In this document: positions 19,608-29,367 of the stretch, in pieces
How the letters are laid out: every line of letters starts with the position of its first letter
How positions within the stretch are numbered: position 1 is the stretch's first letter
Origin: Deinococcus marmoris
GTDB lineage: Bacteria > Deinococcota > Deinococci > Deinococcales > Deinococcaceae
NCBI RefSeq assembly: GCF_001949125.1
Contig: NZ_MSTI01000009.1
Span: 1-56,116 of the forward strand
Reading direction: 5' to 3'
Length of the DNA: 56,116 bases
Position numbers and translations under genes: made by a program
Notes under the pieces: model-generated
What the model saw: only the letters and a program-made list of their open reading frames with translations
Told to the model about the DNA's origin: nothing
The model's database searches: none

Positions 19608-21431
19608 TTGACATCCGAGGAATTGCTCAACACCCGGCAGGCGCTGGCCGAAGCGCAGCAGCAGATCAAGGTCCTGTCCACCTTCATGGCGCTGACCCAG
19701 GCCGCTGCCACGATTTCTGATCTGGAAATGCTGGCCCGCAGCGCCCAGGAGGTCTTGCAGGCCCATATTCCCGGACTCCAGGCCGCCTTTTACCGGTGTG
19801 TGGGGGAACGCTGGGTGGCCCAGCAGACGACGGACGGCCTGTCGCCGGAGTTTCTGGATCTGGTTCGGCACGGCCTGCCGCTGGACACGCCCCCCTTTGC
19901 CCAGACGGTTCAGGCGGGTGGGCCGATGTTCTTTGAAGACTGGGACGCCGGGAAGCAGCGGGTGCCGTTCACCGAAGCGTTCGGCGCGGTGGCGCTGGCC
20001 CCCTATTTTCGGGACGGCAGGCCCGGCGCAGTCCTGGCCATTGGGCTTGTCGGCGCGTCGGTCTGGACACCGGAGCAGCGCCAACTGTTCAGCGCCGTTC
20101 ATCAGGCCGTGTTGGGTGCCCAGCAGCGCGGCATTCAGACCGAACTCCACGAGCGTCAGCTTGGCCTCGAAGCCTTCATGCAACTGACCGAGGCCATCGG
20201 CGTGGGCACAGACCGCGTGGAAGCCGCCCAGCGCGCCCGCGATCTGCTGCTGGAGCTGCTGCCCGAGTGGTCTTTCGGGTACTACGAGTTGCAGGACGGA
20301 CTGTGGAAGGCGCTGCTGGCCGAGGTTCCTGACCCCGTGCTGCGCGAGGCGCTGGCCGCCGGGTTGCCGATCAGCACGCCCAGTTTCCAGGCGGCAGTCG
20401 GGGCGGGTGGACCGGTGTTCTTTGACGAGTGGGACGCCGCAGAGCAGCGGTTCGATCACAGTGAGGGCTATGGCGTGACGGGCTTCTATCCGTACCTGCG
20501 CCGGGGTCAACCCATTGCCATGTTCGCCATCGGCAGTCCGCAGCGGCGCTGGCAGCCGCAGGAACGCGCGGTGTTCCTGGCGGTGAGCCGCAGCCTGGAG
20601 CTGGCGCTGGAACGCGGCTGGGCCGCCGCCGAACTGGAAGCCAGTTACCGGCAGCTCGAACGCAGCAACGACGAGCTGATGGCCGCCAACGGGGAGCTGG
20701 AAGCCTTCGCCTACAGCGCCTCGCACGATCTGCGGACCCCCGTACGCCACGTCAAGGGCTTTACGGAGTTGATCCGCCGCGCGCTGGACAGCGGGCAGCC
20801 CGAAAAGGCCGAGCGATCCCTGAACGTGCTGGACGAGGCCGCCGACCAGATGACCCGCATGATCGACGCCATGCTGGAACTGTCGCGCAGCACCCGCCAG
20901 CCCCTGCGCCGCGAGGACGTGTCCCTGAGCCAGCTCGTGGACGAAGCCCGCCAGGACGTTCACGACGAGCTGGCAGGCCGCGAGATCGAGTGGCGTCTGG
21001 GGGCGCTGCCCACCGTGCCGGGAGACCGCGCCACCCTGCGGCAGGTGATGACGAACCTGCTGAGCAACGCAGTTAAGTTCACCCGCCGCGCCGCCCAGCC
21101 GGTGATCGAGGTCTGGACCGATGAGGACGAGGACGGCTGGACGGTGTGGGTCCGCGATAACGGTGCGGGCTTCGATCCGGCGTATGAGGCCAAGCTGTTC
21201 GGTCCCTTTCAGCGCCTGCATCTGCAAAAGGACTTCGAGGGCACCGGGATCGGCCTGGCCACCGTGCGCCGCATCATCCTGCGCCACGGCGGACGCGTGA
21301 CCGCCAGCAGCGCTCTGGATCAGGGGGCCACATTCAGCTTCACACTGCCCCGCACCGTCGGGGAAGAGGCGCAGTCGGCCCAGGCGCTGGCTGAGGTTCC
21401 GGCAGGCTTTCTGGCGAAACCTGGGGATTGA
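19608..21431 (+). CDS. Soluble sensor histidine kinase with two GAF-like modules
   Basis: A 607-aa protein with no membrane helix. Two GAF-like sensor segments (about residues 30-170 and 190-330) are similar to each other, for example GGPMFFEDWDAGKQR and GGPVFFDEWDAAEQR. A short coiled coil leads to the HisKA domain with phospho-acceptor His373 in SASHDLRTP. The catalytic HATPase follows with LLSNAVKFT (N box), DNGAGFDP and GTGIGLATVRR. The signal and partner regulator are unknown; no response regulator gene is adjacent. The start is TTG 19608 with GAGGA upstream; a TATCCT box at about 19552 may be its promoter. Confidence 0.9.
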   Translation: MTSEELLNTRQALAEAQQQIKVLSTFMALTQAAATISDLEMLARSAQEVLQAHIPGLQAAFYRCVGERWVAQQTTDGLSPEFLDLVRHGLPLDTPPFAQTVQAGGPMFFEDWDAGKQRVPFTEAFGAVALAPYFRDGRPGAVLAIGLVGASVWTPEQRQLFSAVHQAVLGAQQRGIQTELHERQLGLEAFMQLTEAIGVGTDRVEAAQRARDLLLELLPEWSFGYYELQDGLWKALLAEVPDPVLREALAAGLPISTPSFQAAVGAGGPVFFDEWDAAEQRFDHSEGYGVTGFYPYLRRGQPIAMFAIGSPQRRWQPQERAVFLAVSRSLELALERGWAAAELEASYRQLERSNDELMAANGELEAFAYSASHDLRTPVRHVKGFTELIRRALDSGQPEKAERSLNVLDEAADQMTRMIDAMLELSRSTRQPLRREDVSLSQLVDEARQDVHDELAGREIEWRLGALPTVPGDRATLRQVMTNLLSNAVKFTRRAAQPVIEVWTDEDEDGWTVWVRDNGAGFDPAYEAKLFGPFQRLHLQKDFEGTGIGLATVRRIILRHGGRVTASSALDQGATFSFTLPRTVGEEAQSAQALAEVPAGFLAKPGD

Positions 21432-21478
21432 CAGTGCGGATTGCGCGTTCGAGACTTCTCGGCCTGTTGATCTAAAAC

Positions 21479-22171
21479 TTATTCGCCTGCCGCCGCAATC
21501 GCGCCCAGCAGCGCCACTGGGGCCGTTTCCGCCCGCAGGATGCGTGGCCCCAGCGTGACCTCGTATGCGCCGCGCTCAATGAGTCCAGCCACCTCGGCGT
21601 CGGTCAGGCCACCTTCCGGGCCGGTCAGGACGTTCACGGGCGCGGACCAGTCCAGCAGATTCATGATCCGTCCGGCTGAACCCGGCTGGGCCACGAAAAG
21701 CTGACCGTCCCAGCAAAAATCCGCCAGCGCGATGGGCGTGAGGACTTCGGGCACCACCGCGCGGCGGGACTGCTTGCTGGCTTCCTCGGCCACCCTCTGC
21801 AAACGCATCAGCTTCTGCGCGCCGATCTCGCGGGCGTCGGCGCGGGCGGTGACCAGCAGTTGCACCCGTGCCACGCCCAGTTCGGTGGCGGCGCGCACCA
21901 CGTCCGAGAGCTTGTCGCCCTTCAGGAGCGCCACCGCCAGCGTCAGGGGAAACGGGGTTTCCGCCGCGCCACTGACCGCTGCACCCAGGATCAGCACGGC
22001 ATGGCCCGCTTCCAGTTCCATGATCTCGGCCCCAGCCTCCGCACCCTGGCCGTCGAAGACGCGCAGCACGTCGCCCACCCTCAGCCGCAGGACGTGCAGA
22101 TGGCGGGCCTCGCGCGGTCCCAGCGTCATCTGCGGAGTTAGTTCCTGGACACGGATACGCGTGTCGGTCAT
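21479..22171 (-). CDS. rsmE: 16S rRNA (uracil1498-N3)-methyltransferase
   Basis: RsmE methylates U1498 of 16S rRNA. The 230-aa SPOUT-fold protein shows [22 protein letters not shown] at the N-terminal PUA-like part, then [46 protein letters not shown] and the knotted SAM-site end [19 protein letters not shown]. The start at 22171 overlaps the end of prmA by 4 nt (ATGA), so the two translation/ribosome modification genes form an operon. An upstream extension of 11 codons would only re-read prmA. Confidence 0.94.
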   Translation of the reverse strand: MTDTRIRVQELTPQMTLGPREARHLHVLRLRVGDVLRVFDGQGAEAGAEIMELEAGHAVLILGAAVSGAAETPFPLTLAVALLKGDKLSDVVRAATELGVARVQLLVTARADAREIGAQKLMRLQRVAEEASKQSRRAVVPEVLTPIALADFCWDGQLFVAQPGSAGRIMNLLDWSAPVNVLTGPEGGLTDAEVAGLIERGAYEVTLGPRILRAETAPVALLGAIAAAGE

Positions 22172-22971
22172 GCCTGCGGTGACGTGGCCGTGACCAGCAC
22201 CCACTCGCCGTCCTCGCGCACGGTGACGCCGCCGAAGCCCTCGCGGTCCAGCGCGGCGCGCACGAGGTCCAGTTTGCCCGTCAGGATGCCGGTCAGGATC
22301 AGCGGGGAACCGGGGCGCAGCGCGGCGGCATATTCACCCGCCAGCAGATCGTGCAACTCGGCGTAGAGGTTGGCCACCAGCACATCGAAAGTCTCGTCGG
22401 ATTCGTCGCCCAGGCCCAGGCTGCCCTCTGCGAAGGCCACGCGGCCCGGCGGCACCCCATTGATTTCTGCGTTCTCGATGGCGATGGGAATGGTCAGTGG
22501 ATCGATGTCCAGCCCGGTGGCGTGATCCGCGCCCAGCAGCGCCGCCGCGATGGCCAGCACGCCGCTGCCCGTGCCCACGTCCAGCACGCGCCTGCCCGTC
22601 AAATCCAGAGCGGACAGCGCCTCCACCGCCATGCGCGTCGTGGCGTGGTGCCCGGTCCCGAAGGCCATGCCCGGCTCGATGATCAGCGCCGTCTGCCCGG
22701 CCTCCACCTCATCCCGCAGCCACGGCGGCACGATGGTCACGCGGCCCGCGCGCACGGGTTTCAGCGTGGCCTTGAACTGGGCCTGCCAGTCCTGCTCGGC
22801 CTCGTCTCGCCATTCGCCGTCCGCGATCTCGGCATCTAAGTCTGTGCGGGCGTCGAAGTAGGCGCGGATCAGCCCGGCGCGTTCCTCCAGACCCGTCGCG
22901 CCCGCCTCCCACAGTAAATCCAGGTGCGCCTCGCGCGTTTCAAAAGTTCCGGGCAGGTGGTAGACCAGCAT
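22168..22971 (-). CDS. prmA: Ribosomal protein L11 methyltransferase
   Basis: PrmA trimethylates lysines of ribosomal protein L11. The 267-aa protein has an N-terminal substrate-recognition part ([20 protein letters not shown]), then the family signature [20 protein letters not shown], the SAM motif [20 protein letters not shown] and [14 protein letters not shown] (the N-x-Y version of the catalytic block). A TAGACT box lies 7 nt before the ATG. It is the first gene of a prmA-rsmE operon, divergent from proC. Confidence 0.94.
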   Translation of the reverse strand: MLVYHLPGTFETREAHLDLLWEAGATGLEERAGLIRAYFDARTDLDAEIADGEWRDEAEQDWQAQFKATLKPVRAGRVTIVPPWLRDEVEAGQTALIIEPGMAFGTGHHATTRMAVEALSALDLTGRRVLDVGTGSGVLAIAAALLGADHATGLDIDPLTIPIAIENAEINGVPPGRVAFAEGSLGLGDESDETFDVLVANLYAELHDLLAGEYAAALRPGSPLILTGILTGKLDLVRAALDREGFGGVTVREDGEWVLVTATSPQA

Positions 22972-22978
22972 GGGCAGG

Positions 22979-22984
22979 AGTCTA
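22979..22984 (-). promoter_or_regulatory. -10 box (TAGACT) of prmA-rsmE, leaderless layout
   Basis: On the minus strand TAGACT is 7 nt before the prmA ATG at 22971. Confidence 0.5.
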
Positions 22985-23162
22985 AAGGTCTGAAGGTCTC
23001 CATGCTGAAGACGGGGACTGTCCTGCCGCCCGCCTTGTCCGGCCAGCTTTGCCAGGAGAGGGGAAGAGAGAACAGCGCCTCAGCATCCAACTGCCGCGCG
23101 GCCTTCATCCATTCAGACTTCCAGTGGTTAGACGCTTGAACCGCGCCCCAGCGCCTCCCCCC

Positions 23163-23168
23163 TATACT
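23163..23168 (+). promoter_or_regulatory. -10 box (TATACT) of proC, leaderless layout
   Basis: TATACT lies 7 nt before the proC ATG at 23176; no Shine-Dalgarno is present. Confidence 0.55.
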
Positions 23169-23175
23169 GCCGCGC

Positions 23176-23967
23176 ATGGAACTTGCCATCGTCGGCGTCG
23201 GAAAACTGGGGCTGGCCCTGCTCGAAGGTGTGACCTCGCGCGGCGGGATCGCGCCCACGCAGATCGGCCTGATTGATGCCAACATGGCGCGGGTGCAGGA
23301 GATCGCCGCGCGGACTGGGGCGCGGGTGATCGAACACGCGGACCTACGAGATGCCCAGCGCATTCTGGTGAGCCTGCAACCGCGCGTGTTCCCGGAGACC
23401 AGCGAGTGGCTGGCGCAGGAGAACGCCGGGTACATCAGCACGATGGCCGGGGTCAGCGTGGCCAGTCTGGCGCGGCGGCTGGGCACGCAGCGGGTGGTGC
23501 GCGTGATGCCCAATCTGGCGGCCACCATCGGGCTGTCGCAGACCGCCATCACCGGGCCGCAGGAGGCCGCCGACGCGGGTGATCTGGCCTTCGCGCACCA
23601 CCTGTTCGGGGCGGTGGGCGACGCCTACGATCTGCCCGAACACCTGTTCAACGCCTTTACGGGCATGAGTGCCTCTGGCCCCGCCTACGCCGCCGTGGTG
23701 GCCGAGGCGCTGGCCGATGGCGGTGTCCGCATGGGCCTGCCGCGCGTGCTGGCCAACGAGCTGGCGGCCAAGTTGCTGGTGGCCAGCGGCGAACTGCTGC
23801 AACGCCGCGCCCACCCCGGCATGCTCAAGGACGAGGTGGCCTCGCCGGGCGGCACCACCATCGCCGGGCTGGCCGCCCTGGAAGCGGCGGGCGTGCGCGG
23901 CGGCCTGATGCAGGCGGTGATCGAGGCCACCCGCCGCAGCACCGAACTGGGACTGGATCAGGAATAG
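23176..23967 (+). CDS. proC: Pyrroline-5-carboxylate reductase
   Basis: Last step of proline synthesis: NAD(P)H-dependent reduction of pyrroline-5-carboxylate. The 263-aa protein starts with the Rossmann motif [14 protein letters not shown]. The family blocks [35 protein letters not shown] and the C-terminal [20 protein letters not shown] are all present. Length fits the family. It is divergent from prmA across 204 bp in which no other gene was seen. Confidence 0.95.
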   Translation: MELAIVGVGKLGLALLEGVTSRGGIAPTQIGLIDANMARVQEIAARTGARVIEHADLRDAQRILVSLQPRVFPETSEWLAQENAGYISTMAGVSVASLARRLGTQRVVRVMPNLAATIGLSQTAITGPQEAADAGDLAFAHHLFGAVGDAYDLPEHLFNAFTGMSASGPAYAAVVAEALADGGVRMGLPRVLANELAAKLLVASGELLQRRAHPGMLKDEVASPGGTTIAGLAALEAAGVRGGLMQAVIEATRRSTELGLDQE

Positions 23968-24042
23968 GACAGTGGAGGCGGACGGCTCGCTTCCGCCCGC
24001 GTCAGAACACCGTCAAGGTCCGCGCTCTAAGCTGATCCTCAG

Positions 24043-24609
24043 ATGCCTGCCCACCAGACCGCCTTTCGTCTTCTGCCTGCGCTGCTGCTGGGCGCTCTGG
24101 CCTGGGCCGCCGCGCAGGGCAATGCTTATCCCGATTATTACCCTAGCAAGCCTGGCACCCACTGGACCTACAGCAACGGCGAGACGCAGGTGGTGGGGCC
24201 AGCCGTGACCTACCGGGGCGTGCGGGTGGTGCCAGTCAGCCACCAGTTCGGGGGCAAGACCTTCACGCAGGACCTGCTGGAATACCGCCCGGACGGCAGC
24301 GTTTGGCTGCGCGGCGTGAACGCGGGCGGGCGGCTGGGCTGGTATGCCGCGCCGCTCAATGTTTATCCGCCCGCGCCGCTCACGCCGGGCCAGCGCTGGT
24401 CCAGCGGCAAGGGCACGCTGAAGTCCGTCAGCGCTGTCACCGGGATAGCGGCCATCAACGGCGCGGGCCGCAAATACAACGCGTTCAGTATCCGCACCGA
24501 GACCAACGCGGGGGGGCAGATCAGCGCCCAGACCACGTATTTTGTGCCGGGCCTGGGCGTCGTGCGTTACGAGACGGCAGACGGCGTAAAGATCGACTTG
24601 GAGCGCTAG
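24043..24609 (+). CDS. Predicted secreted protein, function unknown
   Basis: A 188-aa protein with a Sec signal peptide (about residues 1-25, RLLPALLLGALAWAAAQG, cleaved after AAA or AQG). The mature part begins with YPDYYPSKPGTHWTYSNGE, a layout common in exported beta-rich proteins that describe 'the solute must be treated as...' lipoprotein-like domains; no enzyme motif is seen. A TAAGCT box lies 9 nt upstream. It is convergent with pyrE. Confidence 0.75.
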   Translation: MPAHQTAFRLLPALLLGALAWAAAQGNAYPDYYPSKPGTHWTYSNGETQVVGPAVTYRGVRVVPVSHQFGGKTFTQDLLEYRPDGSVWLRGVNAGGRLGWYAAPLNVYPPAPLTPGQRWSSGKGTLKSVSAVTGIAAINGAGRKYNAFSIRTETNAGGQISAQTTYFVPGLGVVRYETADGVKIDLER

Positions 24610-24635
24610 CGGGAGAACGTTCGCCTGGCTGAACG

Positions 24636-25205
24636 CTAGATTTCCTGCAACGGAATCTGTGCCAGCCACTCCGGCACGTCATCCGGCGGGTAGGTGTCGA
24701 AGACCAGACGGGTCAGCGAGACCAGCGGATAGCCTTCCAGCGGGCCTTCCACGGCGCGGCGGTCCACGATGCAGGCAATCGCGGCGCATCTTCCCCCGGC
24801 AGCCTCGGCGGCGCGCACGGCTTTCAGCACGCTGCCCCCGGTGGTCAGCACGTCTTCCACGGCGATAAACGCCTCGCCCGGCGCAATCGTGAACGCCTCC
24901 CGGATTTTCATGCCGCCTTTCCCGTCTTTCTCGGCAAAGATGGCGCGCACGTCCTCGCCGCCGTAATGCCGGGCCACCTCATAGGCTAGGACTACACCGC
25001 CCATTGCCGGGCCGATGATCAGGCCAGCCTGAAGGCCCGCATCGGTCAGCTTTTCGGCCAGCGCGGCGGCGATCTGCTCGGTCAGGTGCGGGTATTGCAG
25101 CACGGTGGTGCTTTGCAGGAATTTAGGGCTGTGGCGGCCACTGGCAAGGAGAAAATGCCCCTCGTGGTAGGCCCCGGCCTGTCGGTACAGCGCGAGAACG
25201 TCCAT
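24636..25205 (-). CDS. pyrE: Orotate phosphoribosyltransferase
   Basis: PyrE couples orotate with PRPP to OMP in pyrimidine synthesis. The 189-aa protein has GAYHEGHFLLASGRHSPKFLQ at the N-terminus, IIGPAMGGVVLAYEVAR, the catalytic-loop region AEKDGKGGMKIREAF and the PRPP motif FIAVEDVLTTGGSVLKAV. The ATG at 25205 is used because the conserved sequence begins there and a GATACT box lies 6 nt upstream. It is divergent from the small HTH gene, only 44 bp away. Confidence 0.93.
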   Translation of the reverse strand: MDVLALYRQAGAYHEGHFLLASGRHSPKFLQSTTVLQYPHLTEQIAAALAEKLTDAGLQAGLIIGPAMGGVVLAYEVARHYGGEDVRAIFAEKDGKGGMKIREAFTIAPGEAFIAVEDVLTTGGSVLKAVRAAEAAGGRCAAIACIVDRRAVEGPLEGYPLVSLTRLVFDTYPPDDVPEWLAQIPLQEI

Positions 25206-25249
25206 GCGGGGAGTATCGCATTCCTGGCCGCGACGGCGCATCATGGCGT

Positions 25250-25453
25250 ATGACCTCGCCCCCCTTTCCCGGCGCACTGGTGGTTCGCGCTCGGCGGCAG
25301 CTCCTGGGCTTCTCGCAGGAAGAGCTGGCGCGTGAGGCCGGGCTGTCGGTGGCGCTGCTGCAAAAGCTGGAGCTGGGCGAATACGATCCGCGCAGCCTGC
25401 ATCAACTGGCCCGGCAGGTGCTGGAAAAGCGGCTGGACATCAGTTTGCTGTGA
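25250..25453 (+). CDS. Small XRE-type helix-turn-helix protein
   Basis: A 67-aa protein that is essentially one Cro/CI-type HTH domain (RRQLLGFSQEELAREAGLSVALLQKLELGEYDPRS). It has no other domain and could act as a repressor or a partner protein. It lies 44 bp from the divergent pyrE start, so it might control that region, but this is inference. No strong Shine-Dalgarno; a CATCAT box lies 5 nt before the ATG. Confidence 0.8.
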   Translation: MTSPPFPGALVVRARRQLLGFSQEELAREAGLSVALLQKLELGEYDPRSLHQLARQVLEKRLDISLL

Positions 25454-25467
25454 GCTGGAGGGACAGC

Positions 25468-25504
25468 AAAAAGCCGCCTGGGGGGATGTCCTCCAGTGCG
25501 GCTT
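25468..25504 (-). terminator. Intrinsic terminator of clpB
   Basis: On the minus strand a stem (GAAGCCGC-ACTGGAGG / CCCCCAG-GCGGCTT) is followed by TTTTT, about 50 nt past the clpB stop. Confidence 0.65.
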
Positions 25505-25553
25505 CTCGATTTCAGGAATGGCTTGATGCCTTATCGTCCGAGACTGGACGTAT

Positions 25554-28112
25554 TCAGTTCAGAACGCCTGTCCCGAACTGGAAGTGCCCGTCCACATACT
25601 CCACGTTCAGCACGCTGTTGTCCGGCACGTTGCCCTGCAAAATTTCGCGGGCCAGCGGCGTCTCGATCTCGCGGGCGATGGCGCGCTTCAGGGGGCGTGC
25701 GCCAAAGGCCGGGTCATAGCCGATCTGCGCCAGCTTGTCCTTGGCGGCGTCGTCCACATGCAGGGTCACGCGGCGTTCGGCCAGACGCCTCCTCAGACCG
25801 CCCAACTGGATGTCCACGATGCGGTGCAGATCAGCCTGCGTCAGCGCGTCGAACACGATGATGTCGTCCACACGGTTCAGAAATTCCGGGCGGAACTGGG
25901 CCTGCAATTCGCCCAGCACGGCGTCACGGATCTCGCTGGCGTCGTCGCCGTTGGCCTGCATTTCCAGGATCAGGGGGCTGCCCACGTTGCTGGTCAGCAC
26001 GATCAGCGTGTTGCGGAAGTCCACCGTGCGGCCCTGCCCGTCGGTCAGGCGGCCATCGTCCAGCACTTGCAGCAGCACGTTGAACACGTCCGGGTGCGCC
26101 TTCTCGATCTCGTCCAGCAACAGCACGCTGTAGGGGCGGCGGCGCACGGCCTCGGTGAGCTGCCCGCCCTCCTCGTAACCCACGTAGCCGGGAGGCGCTC
26201 CGATCAGGCGCGCAACCGTGTGCTTTTCCATGTACTCGGACATGTCCAGGCGCACCATCGCGTCCTGGCTGTCGAACAGGTACTCGGCCAGCGCCTTGGC
26301 CAGCTCGGTTTTGCCCACCCCGGTTGGCCCCAGGAACATGAAGCTGCCCAGCGGACGGTTCGGGTCATTCAGGCCCGCGCGCGCCCGGCGGATGGTGTCG
26401 GCCACGCTGGTAATGGCACGGTCCTGACCGATCACGCGGTTGTGGAGCTGGTCTTCCAGATGCAGCAGCTTCTCGCGCTCGCCTTCCAATAGTTTGGTCA
26501 CCGGAATGCCCGTCCAGCGGCTGACCACGGCGGCTATGTCCTCCTCGGTCACTTCCATGTGGGCAAATTCCGCGCCCTTGAGCTTCTTCTCCAGATCCTG
26601 CACATCCTTTTCAAGCTGCGGCAGTTGGCCGTATTCCAGTTCGGCGGCGCGTTGCAGATCGTAGTCGCGCTTGGCCCGTTCGATGTCGGTGCGAACGGTG
26701 TCCAGCGTCTCGCGCTTCTCGCGCAGGGCGGCCACCTCGCCGCGCTCGGCCTCCCAGCGCCCGCGCACTTCGGTCAACTCGTCGGTAATCGCCTTGAGGC
26801 TGTCCTCGATGTCCAGCAGGCGGTTCTGCGAGTCCTGATCCTTCTCGCGCTTGAGGGCCTCGCGCTCGATTTCCAGTTGCAGCTTGCGGCGCGACAGTTG
26901 ATCGATGCGCTCCGGGCTGCTCTCCAGCGCCATGCGCAGTCGGGCCGCCGCTTCGTCGATCAGGTCGATGGCCTTGTCGGGCAACTGCCGGTCCGTGATG
27001 TAGCGCTCGCTGAGGGTGGCGGCAGCCACCAGCGCCGGGTCGGTGATTTCCACGTTGTGGTGGACCTGATAGCGCTCCTTGATGCCGCGCAGGATGCTGA
27101 TGGTGTCTTCCACGCTCGGCTCGTTGACCATCACCGGCTGAAAACGGCGTTCCAGTGCCGAATCCTTCTCGATCTGGCGGTACTCGTCCAGCGTCGTCGC
27201 GCCGATCAGGTGCAGTTCGCCGCGTGCCAGCGCGGGCTTGAGCATGTTCCCGGCGTCGGGGCTGCCCTCGGTCTTGCCCGCGCCCACAATCGTGTGCAGT
27301 TCGTCCACGAACAGAATGATCTCGCCCGCAGAGGCCACTACCTCGTCTATGACGCCCTTCAGCCGTTCCTCGAACTCGCCCCGGTATTTGGCCCCGGCCA
27401 GCAGGCTGCCCATTTCCAGGCTGACGATGCGCTTGTTCTTCAGGCCCTCCGGCACGTCGCCGCTGACCACGCGGATGGCGAGGCCCTCGGCGATGGCGGT
27501 CTTGCCCACCCCCGGTTCACCGATCAGCACCGGGTTGTTCTTGGTGCGCCGCAGCAGAATCTGCATGGCGCGGCGGATTTCCTCGTCGCGGCCAATCACT
27601 GGATCGAATTTGCCGTCGCGCGCGCGCTGGGTCAGATCGGTGCCGTATTTGTTCAGCGCGTCGAACTGGCTTTCACTGGATTTGTTGGTCACGGTTTTTC
27701 CTTTGCGCGCCCCCGAAATGGCGCGGTTGAGTTCGGCTTCTTTTGGCAGCTCTTTCAGCCTGGATTCGCCGCGCAGGGCCAGCAGCAGCGCGTCGGCGGC
27801 CACGAAACTGTCCCCAAACTGCTCCGCGATGGTGTCGGCTTTTGCAAACGCACGGCTCAGCGCCGGATCGAGGTAAAGCTGTTCACCGCCGCCCTGCACG
27901 CGCGGCAGCTTATCCAGCTCGGTATCTAAAGCATTGCGGATTTGAGGGATATCGCCCCCCGCCCCGGTGATGGCGCGGGCGGCGGGGTCGTTGTCAGTCA
28001 GGGTTCGCAGCACATGGGCCACGGTCAGGGTCTGGTGCCCACTTCCCTGCGCGAGTTGCTGGGCGGCGTTGATGGCGGTGGCACTCGCCTCGGTAAAGCG
28101 TTCGGGATTCAA
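25554..28112 (-). CDS. clpB: ATP-dependent disaggregase ClpB
   Basis: ClpB dissolves protein aggregates with DnaK. The 852-aa protein has the Clp N-terminal domain, a first AAA+ module with Walker [14 protein letters not shown] near residue 200, the long coiled-coil middle domain (about residues 390-520) and a second AAA+ module with [14 protein letters not shown] near residue 597. Length matches ClpB. The start is TTG 28112, preceded by GGAGG with 7-nt spacing, and the sequence after it ([17 protein letters not shown]) is the conserved ClpB N-terminus. Confidence 0.96.
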   Translation of the reverse strand: MNPERFTEASATAINAAQQLAQGSGHQTLTVAHVLRTLTDNDPAARAITGAGGDIPQIRNALDTELDKLPRVQGGGEQLYLDPALSRAFAKADTIAEQFGDSFVAADALLLALRGESRLKELPKEAELNRAISGARKGKTVTNKSSESQFDALNKYGTDLTQRARDGKFDPVIGRDEEIRRAMQILLRRTKNNPVLIGEPGVGKTAIAEGLAIRVVSGDVPEGLKNKRIVSLEMGSLLAGAKYRGEFEERLKGVIDEVVASAGEIILFVDELHTIVGAGKTEGSPDAGNMLKPALARGELHLIGATTLDEYRQIEKDSALERRFQPVMVNEPSVEDTISILRGIKERYQVHHNVEITDPALVAAATLSERYITDRQLPDKAIDLIDEAAARLRMALESSPERIDQLSRRKLQLEIEREALKREKDQDSQNRLLDIEDSLKAITDELTEVRGRWEAERGEVAALREKRETLDTVRTDIERAKRDYDLQRAAELEYGQLPQLEKDVQDLEKKLKGAEFAHMEVTEEDIAAVVSRWTGIPVTKLLEGEREKLLHLEDQLHNRVIGQDRAITSVADTIRRARAGLNDPNRPLGSFMFLGPTGVGKTELAKALAEYLFDSQDAMVRLDMSEYMEKHTVARLIGAPPGYVGYEEGGQLTEAVRRRPYSVLLLDEIEKAHPDVFNVLLQVLDDGRLTDGQGRTVDFRNTLIVLTSNVGSPLILEMQANGDDASEIRDAVLGELQAQFRPEFLNRVDDIIVFDALTQADLHRIVDIQLGGLRRRLAERRVTLHVDDAAKDKLAQIGYDPAFGARPLKRAIAREIETPLAREILQGNVPDNSVLNVEYVDGHFQFGTGVLN

Positions 28113-28150
28113 GCGGTAACCTCCGGGGAATAGGCAGTGGAATAGAAGTA

Positions 28151-28172
28151 GGACAGGACGTTCAATCTGTCC
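28151..28172. promoter_or_regulatory. Dyad in the clpB leader
   Basis: GGACAG and CTGTCC form a perfect 6-bp inverted repeat with a 10-nt spacer, just after the predicted clpB -10 box. It may be an operator or an mRNA hairpin; it does not resemble CIRCE. Confidence 0.35.
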
Positions 28173-28174
28173 CT

Positions 28175-28203
28175 ATTCTGAAACTTGAGTGCGGTCATGT
28201 CAA
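28175..28203 (-). promoter_or_regulatory. Candidate clpB promoter
   Basis: On the minus strand a perfect TTGACA (28203-28198) is followed by 17 nt and CAGAAT (28180-28175). The resulting leader is about 55 nt with a good Shine-Dalgarno, unlike the leaderless genes nearby. Confidence 0.5.
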
Positions 28204-28359
28204 GTTTATTGAGGGTTTAAGTTGGGATGATAGGGAACGATCCGCGTCATCTCCCTCTGACCCATGAACCATTTCCCCGCATCTGGAAAGGACGTCGCGC
28301 CAGGGGAGGCGATGCCCACTCCAATTGTCCCGCCCCGGACGTGTTGAAATAGGGGCCTG

Positions 28360-28785
28360 ATGTCTGCCTCCTCTCCCTTTGATCCCCGGCAGGCCGAGGC
28401 CGGGCGCACGCCCACGCTGGCGGTCCTGGTCGGCATTTTCATGGTGTCGGTGACGCCCTTTGTGGCTGGGCTGGTGCAGGGGCAGACGGAAGGCTGGGGG
28501 CGCGATCTGCTGTACGCCGTGGCCACCGCCGCGCTGCTGTTCAATGTCTGGCGCGGCAGCGTGTGGGCGTGGCGGCTGACCGTGGGGATGTGCATGCTGG
28601 CGGGCCTGGTGATCTTTGTGGTGGGCATGCTGGCCGGGTCGGTGGCGTGGCAGGGCTGGATCGTCAGCGGCGCGGGGCTGGTGTTCTTGCTGCTGGGCAC
28701 GGCGCTGGTGGGCACCGCCGTGATCCGCGCGTTTCTGGATTCCCGCTGGGAGGCGCGGCAGCGTGCCATGAGGCGAAAGGCGTGA
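28360..28785 (+). CDS. Small membrane protein, function unknown
   Basis: A 141-aa protein with about four hydrophobic segments (roughly residues 19-40, 50-62, 72-95 and 100-123) and a basic C-terminal end (RWEARQRAMRRKA). It overlaps the RNHCP gene by 4 nt (GTGA), so the two are coupled. No family recognised. Confidence 0.7.
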   Translation: MSASSPFDPRQAEAGRTPTLAVLVGIFMVSVTPFVAGLVQGQTEGWGRDLLYAVATAALLFNVWRGSVWAWRLTVGMCMLAGLVIFVVGMLAGSVAWQGWIVSGAGLVFLLLGTALVGTAVIRAFLDSRWEARQRAMRRKA

Positions 28786-29129
28786 CCGACGTTGCCAGCC
28801 GCCGTTTTACCGTGCAGGGCACCAACAACGCCTTTACCTGCCAGAACTGCGGCGCAGAGGTTCTGCCGCTGACCAACGGCAGCGTCCGCAACCACTGCCC
28901 CGTGTGCCTGCACAGCCTGCATGTGGATGTGCTGCCCGGTGACCGCGCCAGCACCTGCCACGGCCTGCTGGTTCCTGTGGGCGCGGAGCAGAGCGGCAAG
29001 AAGGGCTGGATCATCGTTCACCAGTGCGCGAAGTGCGGCTTCACAGGCCGCAACCGCGCCGCGCTGGACGACACGCAGCAGCCCGATGACTGGGACGCCC
29101 TGATCGCGCTGACCATGCCCGAAAGGTAA
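28782..29129 (+). CDS. RNHCP-domain zinc-ribbon protein
   Basis: A 115-aa protein of the RNHCP type, named for the R-N-H-C-P motif seen here as VRNHCPVCLHSLHVD. Cys pairs in FTCQNCGAE, CPVC and CAKCGF indicate zinc binding. The function of the family is unknown. The GTG start at 28782 overlaps the preceding stop. Confidence 0.88.
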   Translation: MTDVASRRFTVQGTNNAFTCQNCGAEVLPLTNGSVRNHCPVCLHSLHVDVLPGDRASTCHGLLVPVGAEQSGKKGWIIVHQCAKCGFTGRNRAALDDTQQPDDWDALIALTMPER

Positions 29130-29180
29130 GCGCAAGCCAGCTTTTCACCGTCGTCTGTTCCTCCTGCACCGTCCACCCCG

Positions 29181-29186
29181 TATCCT
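29181..29186 (+). promoter_or_regulatory. -10 box (TATCCT) of the 57-aa gene, leaderless layout
   Basis: TATCCT lies 7 nt before ATG 29194, supporting expression of this small gene and of the downstream MBL-purD genes. Confidence 0.5.
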
Positions 29187-29193
29187 GTTGGGC

Positions 29194-29367
29194 ATGGCTC
29201 TCTGGCTTTTCTGCGGGTTCATCCTGCTCAGCGCGACATTTATCCTGATGCTCAGCATGGGACCGCTCAAGGGTGCGCCGAACGCGGGGGCGCTGCGGAC
29301 CGTGGCCCTCGTGCAGTTCGCCGCCGCCGCCCTGCTGGCCGTGGCACGCGTTTCGGGCGCAGCATGA
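29194..29367 (+). CDS. 57-aa two-helix membrane protein
   Basis: A short gene that is easily missed. The product has two hydrophobic helices (about residues 3-22 and 36-51: WLFCGFILLSATFILMLS and TVALVQFAAAALLAVA) around a short polar loop. Its TGA overlaps the ATG of the MBL-fold gene (ATGA), and a TATCCT box lies 7 nt before the ATG. It therefore heads a tightly packed set with the MBL hydrolase and purD. No family is recognised. Confidence 0.7.
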   Translation: MALWLFCGFILLSATFILMLSMGPLKGAPNAGALRTVALVQFAAAALLAVARVSGAA

